Shown in pieces: positions 16,541-25,175 of a DNA stretch of 30,680 bases. The stretch is from Bacteroidota bacterium. GTDB lineage: Bacteria; Bacteroidota; Bacteroidia; Bacteroidales; Porphyromonadaceae. The notes under the pieces are model-generated. The model saw nothing but the letters and a program-made list of their open reading frames with translations. It had not been told where the DNA came from and did no database searches. Location: assembly GCA_023388555.1 (NCBI GenBank), contig JAEWGA010000004.1:1-30680 (forward strand), in the 5' to 3' direction. A program made the position numbers and the translations under genes. Within the stretch, counting starts at the first letter, position 1; each line of letters opens with the position of its first letter.

Positions 16541-17401
16541 ATGGCATCGGCTCCTACAAGTTTGTTGGCATGGAAGTCCAGCAACTTCCCATTGTCCGAG
16601 AACGATGCTGTGCAGTTGCATTTGTCCATCCGCATCGCTGCGGATGGACTTTATTTTTTAGCCCACCCCCCACAACACGCCGCCACTAAGGTATATAGCG
16701 CCTACGTGCCATTTGAGGTGCCAGGCGTTGAGGGGCTGAAAAAGGCCTTTTACACCGAGGCGTTCCTGGCCTACCCTTATGCCTCTACACACATCTACCT
16801 ACAAGAGTCCAACAGCTACCTGTTACTTCCGCAGGATATAGCACATGTAGCCCCCGAAAGCAATTGGCTACAAGTGGTAACCTCCCACCAACACATGCAC
16901 CTGATGAGTGCTCCAATACCCGATATGCGTACCCAATTGGTGTATGGCGTGGAGGAGGAGATGTACCAGTTTTGCTCGCGTTCCTTCTCGTACCCCCGCT
17001 TTGGGCACCGGATTATTCCTTTTAGCGGGTATGCCGTACAGTTGGCACGCCAACAACACCCCAAAATAATGATGGCGCTCATTGAAGGTGAAGTGATGGA
17101 CCTTATTTTTGCCCAAAACGGCACGTTGCAAATGGCTAACCGGTACAACGCTAAAACAGCAACCGACAGGCTTTACTACCTAACATCGGTATGGCGCCTT
17201 TTTGGCTTAAACCCCGAAGAAACCCCGCTATACCTATTCACAAGCACTCCGCCGGAGATGGATAGTTTGTTGGCTACCCTCCAAACCCAAATAAGACACC
17301 TACACTGCCACCATTACCCCACTACACAAGAGCTTGCGCCCTATACCAAAGGCAACCAAACCTTACCACCAGTACTCATACTGAACCACCTATGCGTATA
17401 A
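16541..17401 (+). CDS. DUF3822 family protein
   Basis: This 286-aa protein matches, by pattern memory, the DUF3822 family, a Bacteroidetes protein usually next to rsmD. Supporting segments are LHLSIRIAADGLYFL near 26-40, LIEGEVMDLIFAQNGTLQMANRY near 179-201 and the following DRLYYLTSVWRLFGLNPEETPLYLF. The two-lobed layout with alternating strands and the 'v.g...dl.....g.l...n.f' block recalls actin-like ATPase folds (as in PilM or GspL), which I recall as predicted for this family but cannot verify here. No signal peptide or membrane helix is seen. The 3' end overlaps the rsmD start by 10 nt, so the two are translationally coupled. Function is unknown. Confidence 0.8.
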   Translation: MASAPTSLLAWKSSNFPLSENDAVQLHLSIRIAADGLYFLAHPPQHAATKVYSAYVPFEVPGVEGLKKAFYTEAFLAYPYASTHIYLQESNSYLLLPQDIAHVAPESNWLQVVTSHQHMHLMSAPIPDMRTQLVYGVEEEMYQFCSRSFSYPRFGHRIIPFSGYAVQLARQQHPKIMMALIEGEVMDLIFAQNGTLQMANRYNAKTATDRLYYLTSVWRLFGLNPEETPLYLFTSTPPEMDSLLATLQTQIRHLHCHHYPTTQELAPYTKGNQTLPPVLILNHLCV

Positions 17402-17940
17402 TACGAGGAAAGTACGGCAAACGACGCTTTAACTTGCCTAAAAACTTTAAGGCTCGCCCTACAACCGATATGGCGAAGGAAAACCTATTTAACGTACTGG
17501 ACAACCTCGTGGACTGGGATAACACAAGGGCGCTGGACCTATTTGCCGGAACTGGAAGCATAGGACTGGAAATGGCTTCGAGAGGATGCCCACAGGTAGT
17601 TGCTGTGGAACAGGACCGAGACCACTGCCAATTTATTAGGAAAGTAGTAGGCCTGCTAAACGAGCCAAACTACCAACTAATACCTACCGACGTATTGCGA
17701 TACTTGGCAACAGCCGGATTGGGGCAACCCTTCGACCTTATTTTTGCCGACCCACCATACAGCATGCCCGAGCTACCCGAGCTACCCGATAGGATTTTAG
17801 CAAGCGGGCTACTTGCCCCAACCGGATTGCTTGTAATGGAGCACCCCAAAGCCCATTCGTTTACCAACCACCCACTTTTTGAACAGCAACGAAAGTACGG
17901 CTCGGTTCATTTCTCCTTTTTCAGGCCAACGCCAAACTAA
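17392..17940 (+). CDS. rsmD: 16S rRNA (guanine966-N2)-methyltransferase
   Basis: This 182-aa protein is a SAM-dependent methyltransferase that modifies G966 of 16S rRNA during small-subunit assembly. The N-terminal MRIIRGKYGKRRF and RPTTDMAKENLFN at 22-34 are characteristic of RsmD. The SAM-binding motif I is LDLFAGTGSIGLE at 48-60, the acidic residue of motif II is in VAVEQD at 70-75, and the catalytic motif IV DPPY is at 120-123. Length is standard. It overlaps the DUF3822 gene by 10 nt. The ferrochelatase homologue begins 100 nt downstream. Confidence 0.95.
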   Translation: MRIIRGKYGKRRFNLPKNFKARPTTDMAKENLFNVLDNLVDWDNTRALDLFAGTGSIGLEMASRGCPQVVAVEQDRDHCQFIRKVVGLLNEPNYQLIPTDVLRYLATAGLGQPFDLIFADPPYSMPELPELPDRILASGLLAPTGLLVMEHPKAHSFTNHPLFEQQRKYGSVHFSFFRPTPN

Positions 17941-18040
17941 AGGTAGGCCTCCTTAAAGCGGCAGAGTGGCTCGCGCCATTGGTTTCCTCCGTCCTCCCCC
18001 CTACAAGCCACATTCACCTAACATCACGTACTTCCCCTTT

Positions 18041-19021
18041 ATGAAAACCGTATACATCTTACTTAATACGGGATCGCCCCGAGATATCACGATAGATGCC
18101 GTTAAGGAATACCTACACGACTTTTTGAGCGACCCCCGGGTGCTAACCATGCCTGCCCCTATACGCTGGTGGTTGGTGAACCACCATATAGTACCCAAAC
18201 GGGCACCTTATACACTGTCGCGTTACCGTCAAATATGGACGAGCTTAGGCACTCCGCTCGAAATAGATAGCCACCAATTGGCCGCCGAGCTACAAAAAGC
18301 ATCTGGTAGCCCGGTATTTTGTGGCATGCTGTACCAGCACCAGGGGATAGAAACAGCTTTAGAAAAAGCCGCAGCCTGTTCCCCCAGCAAGGTTGTACTG
18401 GTGCCGCTGTTCCCTCACTACGCCATGAGTAGCTTCGAGACGCATGTAGCAAAGGTGTGTGCCGTTCATAAGAAAAGGAAGTACCCTTTCCCGTTGGCTT
18501 GCGTTGCGCCTTACTACAACAACGAGGAGTTCCTGCGTATTTGGGCTAACAACTTAAAAGCCATAGCGCAGCCTGGCGAGCATGTGATAGCTTCGTACCA
18601 CAACATTCTGCAGGTACAGGCCAAACCTTACAAGGGTGACCCTAAACGGGATTATGAACAGCAATGCTACACCATGACGAAGATGCTGTTTGAGCAAGAG
18701 GAGATACGGGAGCTGGGGTTGTCGTACGAGGTAGTCTTTCAGTCCGAGATGCACCGGAGCAAGTGGTTGGCTCCTACCCTGTCCGAGGCCCTGAAGCGGA
18801 ACGTACAGTTGGGGCGCAAACAGTTAGTGGTGATATCCCCTTCGTTTGTAATAGACTGCTTGGAAACCACCAACGAGATACTTGGCGAAGTATTGGAACT
18901 ATTCCATAGCTACGGCGGAGAGGAGTTGCGTTTAGTGCCTTGCCCAGGACCGAGCGAAGCAATGGCCCAGATGCTGTACCACCACAGCCAAAACGCCACG
19001 GACGAGTATTTGGTATACTAA
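18041..19021 (+). CDS. hemH: Divergent ferrochelatase-family protein
   Basis: This is a 326-aa protein from the ATG at 18041. An upstream in-frame ATG at 17966 adds 25 Pro-rich residues without family similarity and is rejected. The fold is clearly ferrochelatase: LLNTGSPRDITIDAVKEYL at 7-25, FLSDPRV at 28-34, RYRQIWTSLGTPL at 61-73, VPLFPHYAMSS at 121-131 and DCLETTNEI at 272-280. The catalytic His187 and Glu275 are kept. However, the usual S[FY]HG[IL]P block reads SYHNIL at 185-190, the usual QSR.G block reads QSEMH at 234-238, and the usual MRYG.P block reads MLYQHQ at 96-101. It probably inserts or removes a metal in a tetrapyrrole, but the substrate may differ from Fe/protoporphyrin. No other haem gene is in the window. 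Family certain, exact reaction not. Confidence 0.88.
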   Translation: MKTVYILLNTGSPRDITIDAVKEYLHDFLSDPRVLTMPAPIRWWLVNHHIVPKRAPYTLSRYRQIWTSLGTPLEIDSHQLAAELQKASGSPVFCGMLYQHQGIETALEKAAACSPSKVVLVPLFPHYAMSSFETHVAKVCAVHKKRKYPFPLACVAPYYNNEEFLRIWANNLKAIAQPGEHVIASYHNILQVQAKPYKGDPKRDYEQQCYTMTKMLFEQEEIRELGLSYEVVFQSEMHRSKWLAPTLSEALKRNVQLGRKQLVVISPSFVIDCLETTNEILGEVLELFHSYGGEELRLVPCPGPSEAMAQMLYHHSQNATDEYLVY

Positions 19022-19043
19022 CCCCCACCTTCTCCCAAAAGAG

Positions 19044-19099
19044 TCCCTTGGAAGGGAATAAGTATTAAACCTCCCCACCTAAGGTAGGTCTAAACCTAC
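19044..19099 (+). other. Tandem hairpins between hemH and the efflux operon
   Basis: Two hairpins precede the terminator at 19101. TCCCTT-gg-AAGGGA is at 19044-19057. GTAGGT-ctaa-ACCTAC is at 19084-19099, and its 5' arm can alternatively pair with ACCTA at 19077-19081. The mutually exclusive pairing of ACCTA, TAGGT and ACCTA is switch-like, but it does not overlap the terminator stem, so an attenuation role is speculative. Confidence 0.4.
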
Positions 19100-19100
19100 A

Positions 19101-19125
19101 AAACAGCCTTTTGCGGGCTGTTTTT
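19101..19125 (+). terminator. Intrinsic terminator upstream of tolC-like gene
   Basis: A perfect 8-bp stem AAACAGCC/GGCTGTTT (19101-19108 and 19116-19123) with a 7-nt loop runs into a T tract at 19121-19125. It ends the hemH transcript. It lies only 28 nt before the tolC-like start, which leaves little room for a separate promoter between them, so read-through or a promoter upstream of the hairpin must feed the efflux operon. Confidence 0.6.
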
Positions 19126-19152
19126 ACTACCGAAAAATATTTAGGATTATAT

Positions 19153-20574
19153 ATGGACAAGAAGATTTTTACTTGGCTTGGTGCAGCTATGCTATTGGCT
19201 GGGCTGAGTAGCCTGGCAGGGTATGCCCAAAGTGTTACAACCCCTACCGATACTGCTGGCATTGCCACAAGCGCAACCAAGGATACCTTACGGCTAACCC
19301 TGCAGGATGCCCTACAAGTTGCCATGAGCGAAAGCCGTACCCTAAAAATAGCCGACCAAGAGGTGGAAAAAGCCAACTACGACAAACGTTCGGCCATAGC
19401 CAAGCTATTACCTACCGTTGATGCTTCGGGCGACTATAGCTACACCTTAAAGAAACAGGTAATGTACCTGGGCAGCATGAAAATGCCTGGCATGCCCGAG
19501 GGGGAGTCCAACAAGGGGATTGAGGTAGGCCGTTCTTACCAGGTAGCTGGCGGGATATCGGCAGGTATGCCTTTGTTAAATGTGCAGCTATGGAAGTCGG
19601 TACAGCTTTCAAAAGAGGCTATGGAGCTGGCGGTACTAAAGTCGGAAGAGTCCAAAATAACCCTTTACACCCAAGTTGTTAAGGCGTACTATGGTATTAT
19701 GCTGGCGCAAGAGTCGGCAAAAGTAATACAGCAAAGCTACGATAACGCCAAGGTTAACTACGAACAAATAGCCAACCGGTACAGCTTGGGAATGGTAGCC
19801 GAGTTTGATAAGATACGTGCCGATGTAGCAGTGAAAAACTTGGAGCCTCAGCTGCAAGATGCTCAAAATGCTATTAGGAACGCCCAAAACCAACTGCGCA
19901 TCCTGCTCTCGTTACCTTTGGAGCAACCTATAGCTTGTGTGGGCGAGCTGAAGGATTTGGAGGGAGACATGTACCGCAAGTACTTCAATGCCACAGCACT
20001 CCCAAGCCAAAACAACCAACTAAAACAGTTGGACGCACAAATACAAATGCTGCGTACGCAACTTTCCATGGCTAAGAGTGCTTTTTTGCCTACCGTCACC
20101 CTTTCGGGCGTGTACCGTACCAGTGCTATGGACGACGCCTTCAGCTGGAGGAACTACATTTGGTCGCCCTACTCTATGGTTCAGCTAACGCTCTCGATAC
20201 CCTTGTTCCGTGGGGGCGATAGGATTAATGCGGTGAAAAAGTCGCAACTATCCTTACAACAAGCCCAGCTACAACGCCAGCAACTCCAGGAAACAGTACA
20301 AGTACAAGCACAACAGTATCAGGACAATATTAAAACCGCTGTAAAACAGTACGTAACAGCTAAGGAGGCTATAACCCAAGCCGAGAAAGGTTACGAAATA
20401 GCCAAGAAGCGTTACGACCTTGGCTCCTCTACCCTTGTAGAGCTTAACGATGCCAACCTTGTTTTAGCCCAAACACGCTTAGGTTACCTGCAATCCATAT
20501 ACGGGTACATCTCCAACGAGGCGGACTTACAGGCCGTATACGGGATTACCCCAATATTAACACCCCAACATTAA
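19153..20574 (+). CDS. TolC-family outer-membrane efflux channel
   Basis: This is a 473-aa protein from the ATG at 19153; an in-frame start at 19111 would fall inside the terminator and is rejected. A signal peptide (MDKKIFTWLG, a hydrophobic core, ending near GYAQ at 23-26) is followed by the OMF repeat architecture. Each half begins with helices of the type LTLQDALQVAMSESRTLKIAD near 52-72 and has a beta-barrel insertion (KLLPTVDASGDYSY; SAFLPTVTLSGVY), with long coiled helices rich in Gln, Ala and Leu between. The final YDLGSSTLVELNDANLVLAQ motif is typical of TolC homologues. It should form the trimeric outer-membrane exit duct for the pump encoded downstream. The adaptor gene follows 25 nt later. 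Confidence 0.95.
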   Translation: MDKKIFTWLGAAMLLAGLSSLAGYAQSVTTPTDTAGIATSATKDTLRLTLQDALQVAMSESRTLKIADQEVEKANYDKRSAIAKLLPTVDASGDYSYTLKKQVMYLGSMKMPGMPEGESNKGIEVGRSYQVAGGISAGMPLLNVQLWKSVQLSKEAMELAVLKSEESKITLYTQVVKAYYGIMLAQESAKVIQQSYDNAKVNYEQIANRYSLGMVAEFDKIRADVAVKNLEPQLQDAQNAIRNAQNQLRILLSLPLEQPIACVGELKDLEGDMYRKYFNATALPSQNNQLKQLDAQIQMLRTQLSMAKSAFLPTVTLSGVYRTSAMDDAFSWRNYIWSPYSMVQLTLSIPLFRGGDRINAVKKSQLSLQQAQLQRQQLQETVQVQAQQYQDNIKTAVKQYVTAKEAITQAEKGYEIAKKRYDLGSSTLVELNDANLVLAQTRLGYLQSIYGYISNEADLQAVYGITPILTPQH

Positions 20575-20599
20575 CCCCAAGCAACGACACCCTATAAAT

Positions 20600-21625
20600 A
20601 TGAAAACCCTATCTCCTTTTTATGTTTCCCTTCTTGCCGCCACTCTGCTGTGCGGGTGCAAAGGCAAGAGCAACCAAAACGGCAACGAAGCCCAAAGCCA
20701 CGAGGCGGTAAAAGTTACCACCACAGCCGTAGTACAGGACAGTATAACCGTTACGGAGTCCTTTTCGGCTTCGGTAGAGTCGTTTGTAAAAAACAACATA
20801 GCACCACAGTCGCCCAACCGTATAAAAACTTTCCATACCGAGGTGGGGCAAACCGTACGGCGCGGACAGCTATTGGTAACGTTGGATAACCCCCAGCTTT
20901 CGCAGCTGGACCTGAAGATGAAAAAGTCCAAGGTGGACCTGGACCGCATTGATGAGCTGTACCGAGTAGGCGGCATCTCTAAGTCCGATTGGGAAAATGC
21001 CCGAGTAGCCTACGATATAGATGCCACCTCGTTACGCAACCTTTCCGAGAACACACGCCTCACAAGCCCCATAGCGGGAGTTGTCACAGCCCGAAACTAC
21101 GACAATGGCGATATGTACACAGCGCAAAAGCCTCTGTTGGTAGTGGAACAAATATCGCCCCTAAAAATACGCATCAACATTAGCGAAAAGTACTTCACCC
21201 AAATCCATAAAGGGCTTCCTGTTAAGGTGATGCTGGATGTGTTCCCTGGCGAAGTATTCAACGGTACGGTAGGGCTTATTTACCCCTCGGTGGACCCCAA
21301 CACTCGCACCTTTACAGTAGAGGTACACCTGAAGAATACCAACCAACGTGTACGCCCTGGCATGTATGCCACAGTAGAAGTAAACTTTGGTTCCAAAGCC
21401 GCCCTATTGGTTCCCGACATATGTGTACGCACCCTTCCCGGCTCTAACGAACGCATGGTATACCTGCACCAAAACGGCCAGGCGGTACTACGCAAAGTAA
21501 AGGTGGGCGCACTGGTTGGCAGCAACTATATTGTAGAAGAAGGGCTTACCCCCCAGGACCAAGTTATCACCAGCGGCATCAACCACCTGCGTAATGGTAT
21601 TAACGTAGAAGTAGTCCAACAGTAA
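20600..21625 (+). CDS. RND efflux periplasmic adaptor lipoprotein (MFP)
   Basis: This 341-aa membrane-fusion protein links the RND pump to the TolC-like channel. The signal peptide ends in the lipobox LCGC at residues 17-20, so it is lipid-anchored like AcrA. The lipoyl half-motifs are IKTFHTEVGQTVRRGQLLVTL near 76-96 and LTSPIAGVVTARNYDNGDM near 154-172, separated by a short alpha-hairpin of about 50 residues (DLKMKKSKVDLDRIDEL onward). The beta-barrel domain includes VDPNTRTFTVEVHL near 230-243 and RVRPGMYATVEV near 249-260, and a membrane-proximal domain runs to the C-terminus. The hairpin is short compared with AcrA. It lies between the channel and pump genes in the standard order. Confidence 0.95.
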   Translation: MKTLSPFYVSLLAATLLCGCKGKSNQNGNEAQSHEAVKVTTTAVVQDSITVTESFSASVESFVKNNIAPQSPNRIKTFHTEVGQTVRRGQLLVTLDNPQLSQLDLKMKKSKVDLDRIDELYRVGGISKSDWENARVAYDIDATSLRNLSENTRLTSPIAGVVTARNYDNGDMYTAQKPLLVVEQISPLKIRINISEKYFTQIHKGLPVKVMLDVFPGEVFNGTVGLIYPSVDPNTRTFTVEVHLKNTNQRVRPGMYATVEVNFGSKAALLVPDICVRTLPGSNERMVYLHQNGQAVLRKVKVGALVGSNYIVEEGLTPQDQVITSGINHLRNGINVEVVQQ

Positions 21626-21670
21626 CCCCCACCCGCAACAAACAAACCTACGCCTTAACACTTTAATAAT

Positions 21671-24600
21671 ATGAGTTTGTACCAAACAGCCGTTAAGCGC
21701 CCAGTAACCACTATACTTGTTTTTGTGGCTATTGCCATTTTGGGGCTTTACTCGCTGATTAACCTCTCCATTGACCTCTACCCCAAGATAGAGATGAACT
21801 CTATCATGGTGGTTACCTCCTATGCAGGTGCCGGGGCCGAGGATATAGAAAACACCATATCCCGCCCCATAGAGAACTCCCTGAATTCCGTACCCCAACT
21901 CAAACATATCCAGTCCAGTTCCAAGGACAACTTCTCTACCGTTAGGCTTGAGTTTAACGAGGGGACCGACCTTGAAGTAGCTACTAACGATGTCCGCGAC
22001 AAGCTGGATATGATAACCAACATGCTACCCAAGGAGGCTAACAAACCCCTGCTCTTCAAGTTTAGCTCGGACGATATCCCCGTAATGCTCATCTTCGTAA
22101 CAGCACAGGAAAGCCGTAACGGGCTAAGCAAAATTCTGGACGATAATGTGGCTAACGAGTTGGCTCGAATCCAGGGCGTAGGTACCGTTAGCACCAACGG
22201 AGCACCTATCCGCGAAATAAATGTTTATGTGGACCCCCAAAAGCTGGAGGCCTACAACCTCTCCGTAGAGCAAATAGCCCAAGCTATCCAGGCTAACAAC
22301 CAAAACATTCCAATTGGTACTATCGACCTGGGTAACATGACCTCCTCCATTAGGGTAGAGGGCGAGTTTACCAATACGGACCAAATGCAAAACATCATTG
22401 TTGCCAACAGGCAAGGACGAAACGTTTACCTGCGCGATGTAGCTAATGTACACGATGGCAACAAGGAAAGGCTTCAAGAGAGCTACCTTAATGGGGACCC
22501 AGGGGGAATAATTATAGTGTACAAACAGTCTGGGGCCAACTCCGTGGATATTTGCAACAAAATTAGGAAAGAGCTACCCCGTATAGAGAAACAACTACCG
22601 GCCGACATCCGTATGGAGGTGGTAATGGACACCTCAACAAACATTACCAACACCATTAACAGCCTTGTAGAAACCATTATCATTACCCTTTTGGTGGTAA
22701 TTGTTGTGGTGCTCTTCTTCCTTGGCCGTTGGCGCGCAACCTTTATTATTGTATTAACCATACCAGTGTCGTTGGTTGCCTCCCTTATCTACCTATACGC
22801 AACGGGTAACACGCTTAACATCATATCCATGAGTGCGCTCTCCATTGCTATTGGTATGGTGGTGGACGACGCTATTGTGGTGCTCGAAAACATTACCACA
22901 CATATTGAGCGAGGCAGCTACCCCAAGCAAGCCGCCATATTTGCTACCAACGAAGTAGCGCTCTCGGTAGTAGCCTCTACCCTCACAATGCTGGCGGTGT
23001 TCCTGCCCCTTACCATGATTAGTGGCTTCACCGGCATCTTCTTCCGCCAGTTAGGTTGGGTGGTAAGCGTTATCATGATTGTATCTACCGCGGCAGCTCT
23101 CTCGCTAACCCCGGTACTCAGCTCAAAGCTACTACGCCACACCCAACGCAACAGCCGTTGGTTCGACCGCCTGTACGCACCCATTCAACGCGGCCTGGAC
23201 CGTATGGATAACGCCTACGCACGCCTCCTTAACAAAGCGCTTCGCCACCGAAAAATGGTAGTAGCCGGCTCTGCCCTCATCTTTGTGCTTTCCCTGTTCC
23301 TGTTCCCGCTTGTTAAAACCTCCTTTATGGGCGATAACGATAGCGGATTCCTGCAAGGCTCTATAGAATTCCCACAGGGATATAACAAAGAAACAGCCCG
23401 TGCTTTTGCCCAAGAGTTCTCGGCCACAACCCTACAAAAGTATGCCAAGGACATCAAGCAGTTTAGCTTTACCGTAGGGCAGGCGGACGAGGATAATGCC
23501 TTTGCCTCATTCTCGGATAACGGCTCCAACATCATCTCCTTCAACGTAAACCTACAGGACTTCGACCACCGTACACACACTACATCGGAAGTGGCCGACC
23601 TCCTACGGCGCGACCTTGCCTCCTACCCCGACATAGACCGCTACAACATACAAGCCGGAAGAGGCGGCGTTGGTGGATCCCTTGTGCAAATGGAGGTGTA
23701 CGGGTACGACTTCGATAAAACCACCAGCGTAGCAAGCCAGTTTATTGAGCAAATACAAAAGGACCCCTCTTGCTCGCAGGCAACCATGTCGCGTAAGCCT
23801 TCTACTCCCGAGTACCATATTGTGTTCGATGAAGAGAAGCTGGCGCTTTACGGCCTAACCAAGGCAACAGCAGCCACAGCCGTACGCAACACTGTAACAG
23901 GAACCCAAACGGCTTATTACCGCGAAGATGGCGAAGAGTACCGTATTAAGGTACGCTATGCCCCCCAATACCGGCAATCCATTACCGATATTGAAAACGC
24001 CCTTATATTCACCCCTACCGGAACCGCCATCAGGGTGCGCGACTTAGGGAAGGTTGTACAAGAATATGCCCCCCCAACCATCGAGCGTAAGGATAAACAG
24101 CGTTACATAAACATCAGTTGTGTTATTGCTCCTGGGCACGAGATGTCCGAGCTTGTAGCGGCATCCCAAAAGGTAATGTCCGAGCTTAATATGCCCGATG
24201 GTGTAAGCTATAAAATAGGAGGTAACTACGAAACGCAGCAGGAGTCCTTTAAGTCCCTCTTTTCCTTAAGCCTTCTTATTATTATCCTTGTGTTTATTGT
24301 TATGGCAGCCGAGTTCGAGTCGCTCCGCGACCCCTTCGTTATCATGTTCTCGGTACCTTTTGCCCTCACCGGTGTGCTCGTGGGCCTTGTGGTTACAGGA
24401 ACGGCATTAGGTATGATGAGCTTAATTGGTGCCATCATCCTAATTGGTGTGGTTGTTAAGAACGGTATTGTACTCATCGACTATACCATCCTTTGCCGAG
24501 GCCGAGGCATGGGCATCCTCCATAGTATTGTTACAGCCGGAAAGTCGCGCCTACGCCCAGTACTCATGACGACAGCTACCACCGTGTTAGGTATGATTCC

Positions 24601-24838
24601 GTTGGCCATAGGTACCGGAGAGGGGGCAGAGATGTGGCGACCAATGGGTATTACTGTAGCTTTTGGGCTATCCATTTCTACTCTTATAACACTGGTTATT
24701 GTACCTACCGTATACGCTCTGTTTGCATCTCGTGAAGTGAAACAGCAACGCAAGGCGCTACGCCAAAGGAAAATACGTAAAGCCAAAGATGCCGAGCGTA
24801 AAGCCTTCCGGGAAAGCCTATACAAAAAACAACACTAA
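21671..24838 (+). CDS. AcrB-like RND (HAE) efflux pump
   Basis: This 1055-aa inner-membrane transporter is a proton-driven trimeric pump of the hydrophobe/amphiphile (HAE) type. TM1 lies at about 12-32, the large periplasmic porter loop at 33-335, TM2-6 at about 336-475 with GRWRATFIIVLTIPVSLV, a second porter and docking loop to about 850, then TM8-12. The proton-relay acidic pair is intact in TM4: GMVVDDAIVVLEN with Asp399 and Asp400. The matching Lys is in VVKNGIVLIDYT in TM10. The absence of CusA-type metal motifs argues for organic substrates such as drugs, detergents or bile-like compounds; the actual substrate is not inferable. The cytosolic C-tail is Lys/Arg-rich. The PII-like gene begins 11 nt after the stop. 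Confidence 0.97.
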   Translation: MSLYQTAVKRPVTTILVFVAIAILGLYSLINLSIDLYPKIEMNSIMVVTSYAGAGAEDIENTISRPIENSLNSVPQLKHIQSSSKDNFSTVRLEFNEGTDLEVATNDVRDKLDMITNMLPKEANKPLLFKFSSDDIPVMLIFVTAQESRNGLSKILDDNVANELARIQGVGTVSTNGAPIREINVYVDPQKLEAYNLSVEQIAQAIQANNQNIPIGTIDLGNMTSSIRVEGEFTNTDQMQNIIVANRQGRNVYLRDVANVHDGNKERLQESYLNGDPGGIIIVYKQSGANSVDICNKIRKELPRIEKQLPADIRMEVVMDTSTNITNTINSLVETIIITLLVVIVVVLFFLGRWRATFIIVLTIPVSLVASLIYLYATGNTLNIISMSALSIAIGMVVDDAIVVLENITTHIERGSYPKQAAIFATNEVALSVVASTLTMLAVFLPLTMISGFTGIFFRQLGWVVSVIMIVSTAAALSLTPVLSSKLLRHTQRNSRWFDRLYAPIQRGLDRMDNAYARLLNKALRHRKMVVAGSALIFVLSLFLFPLVKTSFMGDNDSGFLQGSIEFPQGYNKETARAFAQEFSATTLQKYAKDIKQFSFTVGQADEDNAFASFSDNGSNIISFNVNLQDFDHRTHTTSEVADLLRRDLASYPDIDRYNIQAGRGGVGGSLVQMEVYGYDFDKTTSVASQFIEQIQKDPSCSQATMSRKPSTPEYHIVFDEEKLALYGLTKATAATAVRNTVTGTQTAYYREDGEEYRIKVRYAPQYRQSITDIENALIFTPTGTAIRVRDLGKVVQEYAPPTIERKDKQRYINISCVIAPGHEMSELVAASQKVMSELNMPDGVSYKIGGNYETQQESFKSLFSLSLLIIILVFIVMAAEFESLRDPFVIMFSVPFALTGVLVGLVVTGTALGMMSLIGAIILIGVVVKNGIVLIDYTILCRGRGMGILHSIVTAGKSRLRPVLMTTATTVLGMIPLAIGTGEGAEMWRPMGITVAFGLSISTLITLVIVPTVYALFASREVKQQRKALRQRKIRKAKDAERKAFRESLYKKQH

Positions 24839-24849
24839 ACCCATAGCTT

Positions 24850-25152
24850 ATGCACAACCTTAAAGCGATATTTATATCCTACAACCAAGCCTACCACGAG
24901 CTTATCCTAACACTGCTGGATAAGCTCTCCATCCGTGGGTTTACCGCTTGGCAAGAAGTAACAGGACGTGGCTCCAACAAAGGAGAGCCACACTATGGCG
25001 ACCACACCTGGCCCGTGCTTAACTCCGCCATGCTCATTATTTTACCACCCGAAAAGTCGCAACAATTGCTGCAACAGCTACACCAAATGGACCAACGGAC
25101 CGAGGAGCAAGGGTTACGTGCCTTCGAGTGGGAGATAACCCGCATGATATAA
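24850..25152 (+). CDS. PII-like small protein linked to RND pump
   Basis: This 100-aa protein has the beta-alpha-beta pattern of PII-like (GlnB-fold, DUF3240-type) proteins. KAIFISYNQAYHELILTLLDKL at 5-26 forms strand 1 and helix 1, and GFTAWQEVTGRGSNKGEPHYG at 30-50 carries the 'Gyt.w..v.GrG...g.p..g' segment that in PII precedes the T-loop. HTWPVLNSAMLIILPPEKSQQL at 52-73 gives strand 3 and the start of helix 2. It has no signal peptide. Proteins of this type occur at the end of RND operons, where a role in sensing a small molecule or the pump state is suspected but not shown. It is the last gene of the efflux operon, followed by a strong terminator region. The fold assignment is good; ligand and partner are unknown. 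Confidence 0.8.
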   Translation: MHNLKAIFISYNQAYHELILTLLDKLSIRGFTAWQEVTGRGSNKGEPHYGDHTWPVLNSAMLIILPPEKSQQLLQQLHQMDQRTEEQGLRAFEWEITRMI

Positions 25153-25175
25153 CTTCATGATTTTTTCATGGCTCT

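Noticed and set aside
17966..18040. Upstream start of the ferrochelatase homologue
   Set aside because: Adds a Pro-rich stretch with no family similarity; the Met at 18041 begins exactly where ferrochelatases begin.
21488..21907. Minus-strand open frame of 139 codons opposite the adaptor/pump junction
   Set aside because: Shadow of two well-supported genes on the plus strand; composition is that of an antisense frame.
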